Under the pieces are notes generated by a model that was given only the letters and a program-made list of their open reading frames with translations, did not search any database and was not told where the DNA came from. From contig BNUU01000005.1 in the NCBI GenBank assembly GCA_025997595.1, positions 1 through 64,000 of the forward strand: DNA of 64,000 nt, written 5' to 3'. Shown in pieces: positions 35,296 through 43,842 of the stretch; within the stretch, counting starts at the first letter, position 1; every line of letters begins with the position of its first letter. A program made the position numbers and the translations under genes. Source of the DNA: Spirochaetia bacterium (GTDB lineage Bacteria; Spirochaetota; Spirochaetia; Treponematales; Breznakiellaceae).

Positions 35296-35889
35296 ATGAA
35301 AAAGGCATTTGCAATTATGATGGTTGCTGCGGTAATTGGTACCGCAGCATTTGCACAGGAAAAGCCCGGATTACTGAGTGCAGGCGTTATTGGTGTGCCG
35401 CTTTTTGGTACCTATCTCGGTGACGCAAATGAAGGTTTGGGTTATGCCGGCTTCGGATTTGGCGCATTTTTTGATGCAAAGTACGGCGTGGTAAGCCTCG
35501 GCATGGATATTGTAAGAGACAAGTATGAGGGTTTAAAAGACCTTTACTCGGCTAAATTTTTTTCCATAGGGCTATTGGGTAAGTATCCGATTGCCATAGG
35601 TAATAGATTCACCATCGCGCCTGCCTTCGGATTTGAGTATATGGTATTCACCAGTTGGGGTCCGTTCAAACGGGCCGATGCAAAGAAGTCTTTGGAAGGA
35701 AGCGGTTATAGCGTTGCAAATCAGTATGATAATTTCGTTCTGAAATTTGGCGCCCTCGCTGATTATACAATTACCGGCGGGCTTTATGCACGCTTGGGCG
35801 TTTTATTCGATATTGGTTTATCGCATAAAGATGCAAAAGATTCGAAATTTGGCGCTGAAATACCCTTCGGGATTGGATACCGGTTCTAA
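35296..35889 (+). CDS. Small outer-membrane beta-barrel protein
   Basis: A 197-residue protein with a signal peptide (MKKAFAIMMVAAVIGTAAFA, cut before QEK). The mature part alternates glycine/aromatic strands (LGYAGFGFGAFFDAKYG, FTIAPAFGFEYMVF, LYARLGVLFDIGL) and ends in FGIGYRF, a C-terminal Phe typical of beta-barrel outer-membrane proteins. No specific family is recognised. ATAGGAG precedes the ATG. A terminator-like hairpin follows. Confidence 0.75.
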   Translation: MKKAFAIMMVAAVIGTAAFAQEKPGLLSAGVIGVPLFGTYLGDANEGLGYAGFGFGAFFDAKYGVVSLGMDIVRDKYEGLKDLYSAKFFSIGLLGKYPIAIGNRFTIAPAFGFEYMVFTSWGPFKRADAKKSLEGSGYSVANQYDNFVLKFGALADYTITGGLYARLGVLFDIGLSHKDAKDSKFGAEIPFGIGYRF

Positions 35890-35908
35890 TGGTGTAATCG
35901 GCAAACAG

Positions 35909-35943
35909 GCGATCGTTCCGGTTTAGGCCGGAATGATCGCTTT
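35909..35943 (+). terminator. Hairpin downstream of the outer-membrane gene
   Basis: GCGATCGTTCCGG (35909-35921), six-base loop, CCGGAATGATCGC (35928-35940) with one G-T pair, then TTT. Likely intrinsic terminator, although the T-run is short. Confidence 0.6.
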
Positions 35944-36125
35944 CCCGAGCATGTCTTCCGCTGCTGTATTCGTCAGATCTATACCCTCCTTCGGGCATCC
36001 TTATTTTTAATCACTCTGTTATTTTGACCCATCAACTCTATTATGAGGAAGCCGCATTATTATTCTTGCATTTTACCGGTATCGGATGTAACATGGTTTA
36101 ATATCGGATATCTGAGGAGCATTGT

Positions 36126-36842
36126 GTGGCTGAAATGAGTCTTTCATCAATCCGGAAAAAAGAGAAGGTTACCGATCTGGTGCTGATACAGATTAAGGAT
36201 TCCCTGAAGCGGGGGGAGCTGAAACCGGGGGATAAACTCCCCGGTACCAGCGAACTGGCGGCTAAAATGGGAGTGGGAATTTCCTCTGTCCGGGAGGCGA
36301 TTAAGATGCTGGAAAGTCTTGGCGCGGTGGAATCCCGCCAGGGGGAAGGCACCTTTGTAAGTACCACCTGCCGGGATGGGGCGGCCAATGCCTTTGAAAT
36401 ACAGTTTATGCTCCTGCCCCGGACTGCGGAATATCTGGTGCAGTTCAGGGGGCTCTACGAAACAGCCTACACCCAACTTGCCATGGAACAGGCCAGCCCT
36501 GCGGATCTGGATCAGGTTGAAGCCATTGTTGCTGCGCTGGAAGAAAAAGTAAAACGGCTGCCCCCGGATGCCCTGGTGGAGACCCGGGATGAACTTGATT
36601 TTCACCGGAGTGTACTCTATTGTACCCACAATCCTTATGTCATTAAAATTGGAGAAGTTGCCCTGGAACTGTTTTTTGACGCCGTCCAGAATCTGCTGGC
36701 CCCCCTTAAAATTAACGATGCCGCCGAGGATCACCGGAGTATTCTGAAGGCCCTCCGCAGCAAGGATACTGCGCTGCTGCAAAAGGTTTTTCATCACAAT
36801 ATTCCGGCATGGTACGCGCGGTTCCAGAATGCAAATCAATAG
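36126..36842 (+). CDS. GntR-family regulator, FadR subfamily
   Basis: A 238-residue transcription factor. The winged helix covers residues 8-75 (VLIQIKDSLKRGELKPGDKLPGTSELAAKMGVGISSVREAIKMLESLGAVE). An FCD ligand domain follows (about 90-225), with FHRSVLYCTHNP and DHRSILKALRSKDT carrying probable metal His. The start is the GTG at 36126 behind GAGGAG. FadR-type regulators sense organic acids; the target is not evident because the gene stands alone before a repeat-rich spacer. Confidence 0.88.
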   Translation: MAEMSLSSIRKKEKVTDLVLIQIKDSLKRGELKPGDKLPGTSELAAKMGVGISSVREAIKMLESLGAVESRQGEGTFVSTTCRDGAANAFEIQFMLLPRTAEYLVQFRGLYETAYTQLAMEQASPADLDQVEAIVAALEEKVKRLPPDALVETRDELDFHRSVLYCTHNPYVIKIGEVALELFFDAVQNLLAPLKINDAAEDHRSILKALRSKDTALLQKVFHHNIPAWYARFQNANQ

Positions 36843-36856
36843 AGTTGCCTAAATCC

Positions 36857-36877
36857 GGTGCCTGGCACTTTTGTGTT
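36857..36877 (+). repeat. Direct repeat copy A, GGTGCCTGGCAC core
   Basis: GGTGCCTGGCAC followed by TTTTGTGTT. An exact 21-base copy is at 37039-37059, and a related GGTGCCTGGTACC is at 47277. The core is itself nearly palindromic. Confidence 0.85.
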
Positions 36878-36897
36878 ATCACCTCAGTCACAGACAC

Positions 36898-37015
36898 GGC
36901 GGCGGGAGGGCGGCGCATTGCCGCTTCCATCGCCCGTCCTCAAAACGGCGAACATGCGTTCGCCATTTTTGCGGGTTCGCGATGTTCAGCGGCAACGCAC
37001 CGCCCTCCCGCCGCC
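36898..37015. repeat. Long multi-armed palindrome
   Basis: Outer 16-bp perfect arms (36898-36913 with 37000-37015, GGCGGCGGGAGGGCGG). Inside are TTGCCGC/GCGGCAA, ATCGCCCG/CGGG-TT-CGCGAT, and a terminal hairpin CAAAA-C-GGCGAAC-ATGC-GTTCGCC-A-TTTTTG. It lies between the two GGTGCC direct repeats. Confidence 0.82.
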
Positions 37016-37038
37016 TGCCCGTGATCGAAGGTAAATTT

Positions 37039-37059
37039 GGTGCCTGGCACTTTTGTGTT
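37039..37059 (+). repeat. Direct repeat copy B, GGTGCCTGGCAC core
   Basis: Exact 21-base copy of 36857-36877, 182 bases further on and on the same strand. Confidence 0.85.
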
Positions 37060-37139
37060 TCACCCTGCTCATCACCTCTTTACCGACGATTACTTCCCCA
37101 TGATAAACGGCGGGGAATAACAACAATTGTAGACAGAGG

Positions 37140-37309
37140 CCCCAGCCCCCGTGCAACCGGAGTTTTATTACGGGCACACCTGTGATAAAGGCGGAGGGGG
37201 GTGGACGGGAAAGCCGTGACCCTCGCAGAGGGGCGTGGCTTTCCCGTCCAGGACCCCCGACCTTGTCCTGTGTGCCCGTGGGACCGCCACGGTTGCATGG
37301 GGGCTGGGG
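37140..37309 (+). ncRNA. Structured element, copy 1 (candidate novel structured RNA)
   Basis: Nested helices on the plus strand. P1 is 37140-37159 with 37290-37309 (20 bp including one G-U). P2 is 37171-37179 with 37270-37278 (9 bp). P3 is GGGGG (37196-37201 region) with CCCCC after a GGA bulge. P4 is 37202-37215 with 37237-37250 (14 bp). P5 is CCCTC-GCA-GAGGG inside the 21-base P4 loop. Copy 2 at 46237 has the same plan with compensatory base changes, and conserves the GCA triloop, the GGA bulge and TGGGACC after P2. The single G-U pair fits transcription of the plus strand. I do not recognise the family. No fixed neighbouring gene is shared by the two copies. Confidence 0.7.
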
Positions 37310-37397
37310 ATATCCGCCTATACTTTTCTGGAATTTCCCCGTATATTTGATACATTAATGCGCCCCTTGCGGGTCGCTTTCCGATAAGAAGGAGTTA

Positions 37398-39440
37398 ATG
37401 GGCGCTATCGCGCCCGGCGTCATGACCATCAATCAGGAAGAGGCACTTTACGATTTCCTCGAAAATGTTACCGAACCTTTTACCCTTGAGGATATCACGG
37501 CCTTTATCAGGATGATTGAGCCCAAGCAGGGCAATAGGCTGTCCACGGATATTGCCTCCCTCATCGATAACCGGAATATGGCTTTCAGGCTGGACAACCG
37601 GCGGTGGGTGTCCCGGCGGGGCTGCTTTGAGGGCGTGCCTTTTGTGATTAACCCGAGCAAGCTTGAACTCCTCAACGGAATTTTGATTCCCGGACACCGG
37701 TGTATCCCCTTTGCCAACCCGGGTCTGCGGCCCCAGGAATATGTGTTTTACTGGCGGGGAAGGCCCATTCCCATGACCACCACCGAGGGGCCCCCGGAGG
37801 AGTTTTATCCCTACTATTATATTTATGGGGAAGAATACGCCCCCCAGTACGTGGCCCAGGATAACCCGGAAAATGAAGATGCCTTTAACTCTGACCCCTA
37901 CGAGGACCCCCCGGAGGTTTCCATCAAAACCCTGGATATGCGGAATATCTACCGGGAAAGCGCCTTTGTGCCGGGGGATCGTTTTGTGGCTCGTTCCCGT
38001 GACTGGAAGGTCGGGACCTTCGATCTGGAGCGGGTGGGGAAGGATGACTGGCCCCAGGTAGAGTTATACGCCTGGCTTGAAGCTGCCGAGGGGGGCTTTG
38101 AGGACTCATTCAGCCTTTTGGGGCCCGGTTCTTCCACGGAGGAGCAGATCGCCTATGCCTACTGGTACGGCGGTAAGCGTATGCGGGAGGTGCCCGCCTA
38201 TTCCCTGGAAGATTTTCTCTTTGAAAAGACCGACCGGATCGAAACCGTGGCCTACGGCATCGAAACCCGTTTCTGGTTTGCGGGAAAGGAAATCCCCGAC
38301 AGCCGGATCATCGAAGGCTACCTGCTCCCCCCGGACCGGACCCTGGTGGAGGACATCCTTGTCAAGCGGCAGGTGCCCATCTCTGAATACGTGATCCAGT
38401 CCTATGTGCGGGACGCCCTCTTTCACGGTGAAGAGGACATTCCCGTCATCCTGGAACGGATCGTCCCCCCCAGCATTCATCTGGAAGAGCGGGAATGGAA
38501 GATCATTGCGGGCTATATCGTCGATACATTGGAGGAATTCAGGTCCATCTATACCCCCTTTGCGGATCAGGCCATGGGCCCCATCCGGCAGCGGGTGGGG
38601 GAGCTCCACACGGCGGTTATCGACCTCCTGGCCCGGCTCAACAAGGCCCGTATCGACGCCTCCTGGCTGCCCAAACATACCTACATCGTCCTGTCCCAGA
38701 TCCAGGGTCACGCCGCCGGGGTCATGGAAGACCTGGACAGCGACGATGCCCCTGAGGAAGGGGATCTTGAGACCATGGATAATTCCCTGGACAGCATGAT
38801 CGAAACCTACGAGGACATAAAGGAACTGATCGAGGATGCCCTGAATACCTTCCGCCGGAGTAACCTTTCGGTGGTTAAACCCCTGGCAAAGGATGGAAAA
38901 AGCAATGCCTGGCGGATGGTTCAGATAAGCATCGGCGGCACCGGGGTCTGGCGGCGGGCGGCGGTCCCCGAATCGTACCGGCTTCAAGACCTGCACCGGG
39001 TGGTTCAGGGGACTCTGAACTGGCAGGGGGCTTCGATGTACCGCTTCAGCGTCGAAAAAAACGGTAACGGACTGCCCGGTTCCGGCGCCCTGGACAACAA
39101 GCTCAGGATAGGGGAGCTTTGCGGGGAGGGCATTTCTGAGATCATCTATGAATACGGCACAAAATGGACCGTCAAGGTGATCCTGCTCCCCCGGTATGAC
39201 GGGGAGGAAACCGAGGCGGTGCGCTGTGTGGCAGGGGAGGGGGCGTCCCCCCCGGAGTTTATCGACGGCCCCCTGCGGTTCCGGAAGAGTCTCAGCGCTC
39301 TGGAACGGGGAACCGAGTTGGAAAAACAGGCCGCCCTCCACGAATTGGGGCAGAATTTTAATCCCGAAAAGTTTGATATCGAGGTCTGCAACCGGAACCT
39401 GAATTCCGGTATACTAAAAAGCCGGGCCTTTGACCGGTAA
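37398..39440 (+). CDS. Large protein with C-terminal pRiA4b ORF-3-like domain
   Basis: A 680-residue soluble protein. The last 190 residues (about 480-670) match the plasmid pRiA4b ORF-3-like domain: QISIGGTGVWRRAAVPES, LQDLHRVVQGTLNWQGASMYRF, YEYGTKWTVKVIL, then GEGASPPEFIDGP. This domain is named from a plasmid ORF and from the IS1096 TnpR-like protein, and its function is not known. The first 480 residues are not recognised and contain an acidic middle and a winged-helix-like start (LENVTEPFTLEDITAFIRMIEP). AAGGAG sits three bases from the ATG at 37398; the ATG at 37422 is an alternative. The EIIA-like gene follows 15 bases on. Confidence 0.75.
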   Translation: MGAIAPGVMTINQEEALYDFLENVTEPFTLEDITAFIRMIEPKQGNRLSTDIASLIDNRNMAFRLDNRRWVSRRGCFEGVPFVINPSKLELLNGILIPGHRCIPFANPGLRPQEYVFYWRGRPIPMTTTEGPPEEFYPYYYIYGEEYAPQYVAQDNPENEDAFNSDPYEDPPEVSIKTLDMRNIYRESAFVPGDRFVARSRDWKVGTFDLERVGKDDWPQVELYAWLEAAEGGFEDSFSLLGPGSSTEEQIAYAYWYGGKRMREVPAYSLEDFLFEKTDRIETVAYGIETRFWFAGKEIPDSRIIEGYLLPPDRTLVEDILVKRQVPISEYVIQSYVRDALFHGEEDIPVILERIVPPSIHLEEREWKIIAGYIVDTLEEFRSIYTPFADQAMGPIRQRVGELHTAVIDLLARLNKARIDASWLPKHTYIVLSQIQGHAAGVMEDLDSDDAPEEGDLETMDNSLDSMIETYEDIKELIEDALNTFRRSNLSVVKPLAKDGKSNAWRMVQISIGGTGVWRRAAVPESYRLQDLHRVVQGTLNWQGASMYRFSVEKNGNGLPGSGALDNKLRIGELCGEGISEIIYEYGTKWTVKVILLPRYDGEETEAVRCVAGEGASPPEFIDGPLRFRKSLSALERGTELEKQAALHELGQNFNPEKFDIEVCNRNLNSGILKSRAFDR

Positions 39441-39455
39441 CAGGATTTTAAAAAC

Positions 39456-39944
39456 ATGGGTGAAGACATGGATGAAGAAGGATTGGCCGACTTGGTGGAA
39501 CGGGGAGGTATCTTTTACCATATCCCCGGTCAGGGGCCGGAGCAGATTCTGACCGAAATTATCGGGAAAATCCCGGCGGCATTCCTGCCCATCCCCAGGG
39601 AGACCCTCCTCAAGGCGGTGCTGGAGCGGGAAGCCCTGATGTCCACCGGTATCGGCCATGGCCTGGCCCTGCCCCATCCCCGGAACCCGGTGATAGGTGA
39701 AACGGAAAAGCAGTTTGTCACCATCGCTTTCCCCGAATCCCCGGCGGACTGGAAGTCCCTGGACGGTAAGGCGGTTTACGCAGTGCTGCTCATCGTATCC
39801 GCATCGGCCAAACAGCACCTCCGCACCCTGTCAAAAATCAATTTTCTCTGCAGGCAGGAAGGTTTTGAGGCCCTGCTTCAAAACCGGGCGTCCCCGGAGG
39901 GTATTATACGCGCCATCAGGGACATGGAACAAACCTGGAAATAA
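39456..39944 (+). CDS. PTS EIIA domain protein (PtsN-like)
   Basis: A 162-residue protein of the fructose/mannitol EIIA family. LMSTGIGHGLALPHPRNPVIG holds the phosphorylatable His (in ALPHPR). KAVYAVLLIVSASAKQHLRTLSKINFLC matches the C-terminal part. Stand-alone EIIA proteins such as PtsN usually regulate rather than transport, for example nitrogen or potassium homeostasis. No EIIB/EIIC gene is nearby. It probably shares a transcript with the large protein upstream. Confidence 0.85.
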   Translation: MGEDMDEEGLADLVERGGIFYHIPGQGPEQILTEIIGKIPAAFLPIPRETLLKAVLEREALMSTGIGHGLALPHPRNPVIGETEKQFVTIAFPESPADWKSLDGKAVYAVLLIVSASAKQHLRTLSKINFLCRQEGFEALLQNRASPEGIIRAIRDMEQTWK

Positions 39945-39953
39945 TACCGGGCA

Positions 39954-40448
39954 TTACTGCGCCTTGCCATGACAATGCTTGTATTTTTTCCCGCTGCCGC
40001 AGGGGCAGGGATCGTTCCGGCCAATTTTGGGGCCCGAGCGGACAATGGTTTTGGGCACAACTTCACCGTTTTCGTAGAGCCAACGCTCTTGCTCTTTTTT
40101 GAAGCGTCCCCGTTCATGGTGAATGTCCCGTAGGCCGTCCCGTTCATAGGCGGCCTCAAATTCTACGGTTCCTTCGGTATCGGTGGGACCGCCCTTTTCA
40201 ACGGAAATGATTTTCAGGCCAAGCCATTTGGACTGTTCGCTCCAGTCCTTCGTCTGCTTAAAATCGATATCGTCCTTGCCGTTTTTGGTACAGGTATCGA
40301 CGATGTAATTCACCGTATGTTCCGCATAGGCGGAATAACGGCTTCGCATCAGGGCCTCCGCAGTGGGGGGATTTTTTGCGCCGGTGATATAGGGCTCGCA
40401 GCATTCGGCGTAGGGATGGCCCGAACCGCAGGGGCAGGGTTTCGCCAT
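39954..40448 (-). CDS. YchJ-like protein with two SEC-C motifs
   Basis: A 164-residue protein. SEC-C zinc motifs lie at both ends: [19 protein letters not shown] at the N terminus and [19 protein letters not shown] at the C terminus, with a YchJ/NTF2-like middle ([18 protein letters not shown]). The role is unknown; such ends bind zinc and sometimes SecB or ribosomal partners. I use the ATG at 40448, which begins [10 protein letters not shown]; an in-frame earlier start would lie inside thrC. It starts one base after the thrC stop, so it is coupled to it. Confidence 0.85.
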   Translation of the reverse strand: MAKPCPCGSGHPYAECCEPYITGAKNPPTAEALMRSRYSAYAEHTVNYIVDTCTKNGKDDIDFKQTKDWSEQSKWLGLKIISVEKGGPTDTEGTVEFEAAYERDGLRDIHHERGRFKKEQERWLYENGEVVPKTIVRSGPKIGRNDPCPCGSGKKYKHCHGKAQ

Positions 40449-40449
40449 G

Positions 40450-41838
40450 TTAAAGAACCTCCAGAAACGCGGAGACCTCCGCAGGAATGGCGCGGGATTC
40501 AACTTTTCGATTCATGGCCCGCGCCAGGGAGGGGGGAACCGGTACCTTTGCGGTGATGGGCTCCACGGTTTCGGCAAACTTGGCGGGGTGCGCGGTGGAC
40601 AATATCGCCAAGGGGCCTTGCGGTCCGGGGCTTTTTCCGCTCAGCCCCTGTTTAATAAGTTTATCCGCCGCATTCCAGCCCACTGCACTGTGGGGGTCCA
40701 GGAAGTAGCCACAGTCCCGGTATATCGCCTTGATGGTTTCCCGTGTTTCCGCATCGCTGACCGACACGCCCCGGATGATCTGCCTCATCTCATCCCATGA
40801 AAAGTGGGCGGCCATGCGTTCAAAGTTGCTGGGGGCCCCTACATCCATGGCGTTGGAAATAGTGGCCTGGGAAAGCCGGGCCTCGTAGCTGCCGCTTTCA
40901 AGATAATCGGGTACGGTTTTGTTTGCGTTGGTGGCGGCGATAAATCCCCGGATCGGGGCGCCCATCTTCATGGCGTAAAGCCCGGCGGTGAGGTTGCCGA
41001 AATTGCCGGAGGGCACACAGAAGGTCACCGCCTGCCCCGCCCTGACACCGTAGTCCGCCCCGCCGCCCCGGTTGCTGCCCTTCCCGCCCTTTACCCGCGG
41101 GGTTGCCTCGCCGTCGGGGTCGGTTTTGCCGGCAAAGGCTTTGCCTGCGGCGGCGGCGTAATACACCGCCTGGGGGATGAGCCGGGATACGTTGATCGAA
41201 TTGGCGGAAGAAAGGGTTAGCCGTTTCCGCAAGGATTCGTCACCAAGGGCGGCCTTGACCAGACGCTGGCAGTCGTCAAAACTGCCTTCAACTTCCAGGG
41301 CGGAAATATTTCCCCCGAGTCCGGCGATCTGCCGTTCCTGAAGGGGCGAGACCCGGCCCCTGGGATAGAGGACGGTTACGGAAATACCTTCGACCCCAAA
41401 AAAGCCGTCCGCCACGGCCCCGCCGGTATCCCCGGAGGTGGCCACTAAAATTTTGAGGGGCCTGTCCTCCCCCCGGCGCAGGTACGAAAAGGCCCGGGCC
41501 ATGAAGCGGGCGCCGAAATCCTTAAAGGCGGCGGTGGGACCGTGGAACAGTTCCAGCACCAGCCGGTCCCCCACACCCAGAAGGGGCGCGGAAAAGTGGT
41601 ACGCCGAATGGACCATGTCCTCCAGAGCCGCTTCCGGTATTTCGGGAGTCACAAATGGCTTGATGGTTTCAAGGGCGATGTCGCAAAAATCCATGTTCCC
41701 CAGGGAATTTTTGACCCCCCCGGCATAGGAGGGGATTTCTTCGGGAACAAAAAGCCCGCCGTCGGCGGCAAGGCCGGTCAGGGCGGCGGCGGCAAAACTC
41801 ACCCCCTCATTTTTGTTTCTGGTACTAAAGTAACGCAT
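40450..41838 (-). CDS. thrC: Threonine synthase
   Basis: PLP enzyme that makes threonine from O-phosphohomoserine. The 462-residue protein begins [20 protein letters not shown], has the PLP lysine in [32 protein letters not shown] for the phosphate cup, and [17 protein letters not shown]. Length fits the longer (E. coli/yeast-like) ThrC class. The -10 TATAGT (41851-41846) lies seven bases from the ATG without a Shine-Dalgarno, so it is probably leaderless. It leads the SEC-C gene. Confidence 0.96.
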   Translation of the reverse strand: MRYFSTRNKNEGVSFAAAALTGLAADGGLFVPEEIPSYAGGVKNSLGNMDFCDIALETIKPFVTPEIPEAALEDMVHSAYHFSAPLLGVGDRLVLELFHGPTAAFKDFGARFMARAFSYLRRGEDRPLKILVATSGDTGGAVADGFFGVEGISVTVLYPRGRVSPLQERQIAGLGGNISALEVEGSFDDCQRLVKAALGDESLRKRLTLSSANSINVSRLIPQAVYYAAAAGKAFAGKTDPDGEATPRVKGGKGSNRGGGADYGVRAGQAVTFCVPSGNFGNLTAGLYAMKMGAPIRGFIAATNANKTVPDYLESGSYEARLSQATISNAMDVGAPSNFERMAAHFSWDEMRQIIRGVSVSDAETRETIKAIYRDCGYFLDPHSAVGWNAADKLIKQGLSGKSPGPQGPLAILSTAHPAKFAETVEPITAKVPVPPSLARAMNRKVESRAIPAEVSAFLEVL

Positions 41839-41845
41839 GATTCAT

Positions 41846-41851
41846 ACTATA
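41846..41851 (-). promoter_or_regulatory. -10 hexamer of thrC
   Basis: TATAGT on the minus strand, seven bases ahead of the ATG. Confidence 0.45.
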
Positions 41852-41896
41852 ATGATGTTAAGAGATAGTGAAGGGGCGTCTATCGCATATTGGGAT

Positions 41897-43114
41897 CTAT
41901 TTCCTGAAAAACAGCCGCAGGCTGTCCCAAATCCGCTTAAAGAAATTTCCCTTTTCATATTCCCGTGCGGTCAAAAGGGGAATGCGCCGCAGTTCACCCT
42001 GCGCATCGGAGAGGATGAGATTTCCCACCTGAAAACGATCGGGGACGGGTGCGATGAGGGGGTCTATTATTTCCGTGGAGAGCCAGAGCTTGTCACCCCG
42101 GTCGACGGGGACCGTAAATTCCGGCGCTTCATCGATGGTTAACTCCGCGAATTTTGCTTTGCCCTTCCATAAACGTACCGGTTCGATGACGCCAAAGTCG
42201 GGGCGGAGGGTTTTGAAATTTTCGAAGGCCCAGGAGAGGAGTTTCTGCCCGTCCGCGTCACGGAGCCGGGCTGTCCTGGCGCCCAGGAGAACCGCGACAA
42301 AGCGGGTGCCCTGCCGTTCCGCGGTAAGGGCGATATTGTAGCCCGATTCATCAATGTAGCCGGTCTTGAGCCCATCGGTCCCCTCAAAACTGGTGAGCAG
42401 GGGATTGTGGTTGCGCTGCCGCCAGGTGGCTACGGTACTCCGCAGCTCCGGCGCCACATTGGCCGTACGGGGATAGGCCAATTCCATGACCGAATGAAAA
42501 TCCCGAAGGCTGTCAGGGTGGCGTTTTATATACTCCCTGCACAGGGCGGTGAATTCCATGGCGGTGGTCATATTGTTTTCGTCAATCCCCGAGGGCTCCA
42601 CAAACCGGGTTTCCTTCAGGCCCATCCGCCGGGCCTCGGCGTTCATGCGGTCCACAAATTCCTGCACGGTGGGGCTGAACCGCAGGGCCACCGCCACGGC
42701 GGCATCGTTCCCCGATGGTATGGCCAGCCCAAGCAGCAGTTCCCGGAGGCTGACGATATGCCCTTCCGCCAAATACATCAGGCTGGATCGCGGCGGCTGA
42801 TTGACCGCCCAGCTTTCCTGCGGCAGGCTGATGATCTCATCCGGCGAAGAGCGCCCCGCATCAATTTCATTTAAGGCGATGTGTATGGTCATCAATTTTG
42901 TCAGCGACGCGGGGGGAATTGGTTCATCGGGATTTTTTGCGTACAGCACCGTCCCGGTTTCCGCATCCATCAGTACCGCCGCCCGGGAAACAATTTCCGG
43001 GGGGAACTTCGCCGGATGTTCCGGCCCTTCGGGATCGAGCAGCCCCGGCGCCGTCTGCGCGGAGAGGAACAGGGTGACGAATAATAAATAAATAATTGCC
43101 GGTAATGTTTTCAA
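41897..43114 (-). CDS. dacA: D-alanyl-D-alanine carboxypeptidase (PBP5-like)
   Basis: Exported penicillin-binding protein that trims the terminal D-Ala of peptidoglycan stem peptides. Active-site motifs are PPASLTKLM (SxxK), IPSGNDAAVAV (SxN) and TDGLKTGYIDESG (KTG), followed by the PBP5 C-terminal domain. I place the start at the TTG at 43114: it gives a clean signal peptide (KTLPAIIYLLFVTLFLSAQT) and lies seven bases behind TATACT (43127-43122). A GTG at 43195 would add 27 residues and has no ribosome site. Length from the TTG is 405 residues. Confidence 0.92.
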   Translation of the reverse strand: MKTLPAIIYLLFVTLFLSAQTAPGLLDPEGPEHPAKFPPEIVSRAAVLMDAETGTVLYAKNPDEPIPPASLTKLMTIHIALNEIDAGRSSPDEIISLPQESWAVNQPPRSSLMYLAEGHIVSLRELLLGLAIPSGNDAAVAVALRFSPTVQEFVDRMNAEARRMGLKETRFVEPSGIDENNMTTAMEFTALCREYIKRHPDSLRDFHSVMELAYPRTANVAPELRSTVATWRQRNHNPLLTSFEGTDGLKTGYIDESGYNIALTAERQGTRFVAVLLGARTARLRDADGQKLLSWAFENFKTLRPDFGVIEPVRLWKGKAKFAELTIDEAPEFTVPVDRGDKLWLSTEIIDPLIAPVPDRFQVGNLILSDAQGELRRIPLLTAREYEKGNFFKRIWDSLRLFFRK

Positions 43115-43121
43115 TGACGAC

Positions 43122-43127
43122 AGTATA
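43122..43127 (-). promoter_or_regulatory. -10 hexamer of dacA
   Basis: TATACT on the minus strand, seven bases ahead of the proposed TTG start at 43114. Confidence 0.4.
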
Positions 43128-43313
43128 CCGGTTTTAAGGCCCGGAAACCAGTCCTCCCGGGCTATTGTATTTACTTTCAGATTCCGGGAAACCACCGGAA
43201 TTTTTAAAAATTTTCAGAAATTTTCGGAAAAAGTTGATATTTTGTTTCCCCTGCGATATATTACTTGGTAATGACAATTCATAACCCGGTTAATTGCCGG
43301 TACATAACCTTTA

Positions 43314-43327
43314 CCCCCCCCCCCCCC
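43314..43327 (+). repeat. Poly-C tract (C14) upstream of two divergent genes
   Basis: Fourteen C residues, 72 bases ahead of the ATG at 43399 and about 200 bases from the dacA start on the other strand. In treponemes poly-G/C tracts near promoters vary in length and change transcription. Confidence 0.9.
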
Positions 43328-43398
43328 GTTGAACCTCGAAATCTAGCGTTTTCTCCCGTATTTAACATACTTTCTCCTCTTATCGCAGGTGGTGTCCC

Positions 43399-43842
43399 AT
43401 GAACAGGCCCTCCACCTTTTATACGATCCGGCCCATTTACCGGGCCGCCGCCAAGGTTTTTGCCGAGCTCGGCCCCGCCAAAAAAAAGGAATGGCGTCAC
43501 CGCTATCTGGACGCCCTGGAAGCACAGTTCCCCGGCGGCCAGTACGGCATGGAGCGGGAGGTACCCCTTCCCGGTCTCGTATATCCTGCGGATTTTACCT
43601 TTATCTACCGGCACATCCTGGTACGGGTTGCCATTTATCCCTGGTCCATAAAACCCAGCGAATCTCTGCGCGCCGATATGTGGCGCCGACTGGACGCCAC
43701 CGGCATCCCCCTGGGGGTGATCCTGAACTTTGGCCGGGAAGAGTATGAGCATCTGCGGGTCGTGCACTATGCCAACCTGGCTGTCTGGAATGAGGAGCGC
43801 ATGGCGCGCAAAGAAAGTACCGTCTGTGAGGCGGTGTCATAA
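43399..43842 (+). CDS. GxxExxY-like protein (PD-(D/E)XK superfamily candidate)
   Basis: A 147-residue protein with the outline of GxxExxY/PDDEXK_3 proteins: YRAAAKVFAELGPAKKKEWRHRYLDALEAQF, then MEREVPLPGLVYPADFTFIYRHILVRVAI and LDATGIPLGVILNFGREEYEHLRVVHY. The LGVILNFG strand is the most conserved. The usual catalytic D-ExK is not clear, so it may be inactive. The ATG is at 43399 behind an AGGTGG site. The large lipoprotein gene follows 65 bases on, downstream of the poly-C tract. Confidence 0.62.
   Translation: MNRPSTFYTIRPIYRAAAKVFAELGPAKKKEWRHRYLDALEAQFPGGQYGMEREVPLPGLVYPADFTFIYRHILVRVAIYPWSIKPSESLRADMWRRLDATGIPLGVILNFGREEYEHLRVVHYANLAVWNEERMARKESTVCEAVS

Larger units (their letters stand above)
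36843..37397. other. 555-bp gene-free spacer with repeats and a structured element
   Basis: Nothing here looks coding. It contains two 21-bp direct repeats (36857-36877, 37039-37059), a long multi-armed palindrome between them (36898-37015), and the first copy of the structured element (37140-37309). A ribosome site for the next gene ends it. Confidence 0.8.

Noticed and set aside
36898..37015. Third copy of the structured element
   Set aside because: It is strongly palindromic but lacks the G-run, the GGA bulge with CCCCC, the GCA triloop and TGGGACC. It is treated as a separate repeat.
38106..39341. 411-codon antisense frame within the 680-residue gene
   Set aside because: No ribosome site or family motif. 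The plus-strand protein has a recognisable pRiA4b-type domain.
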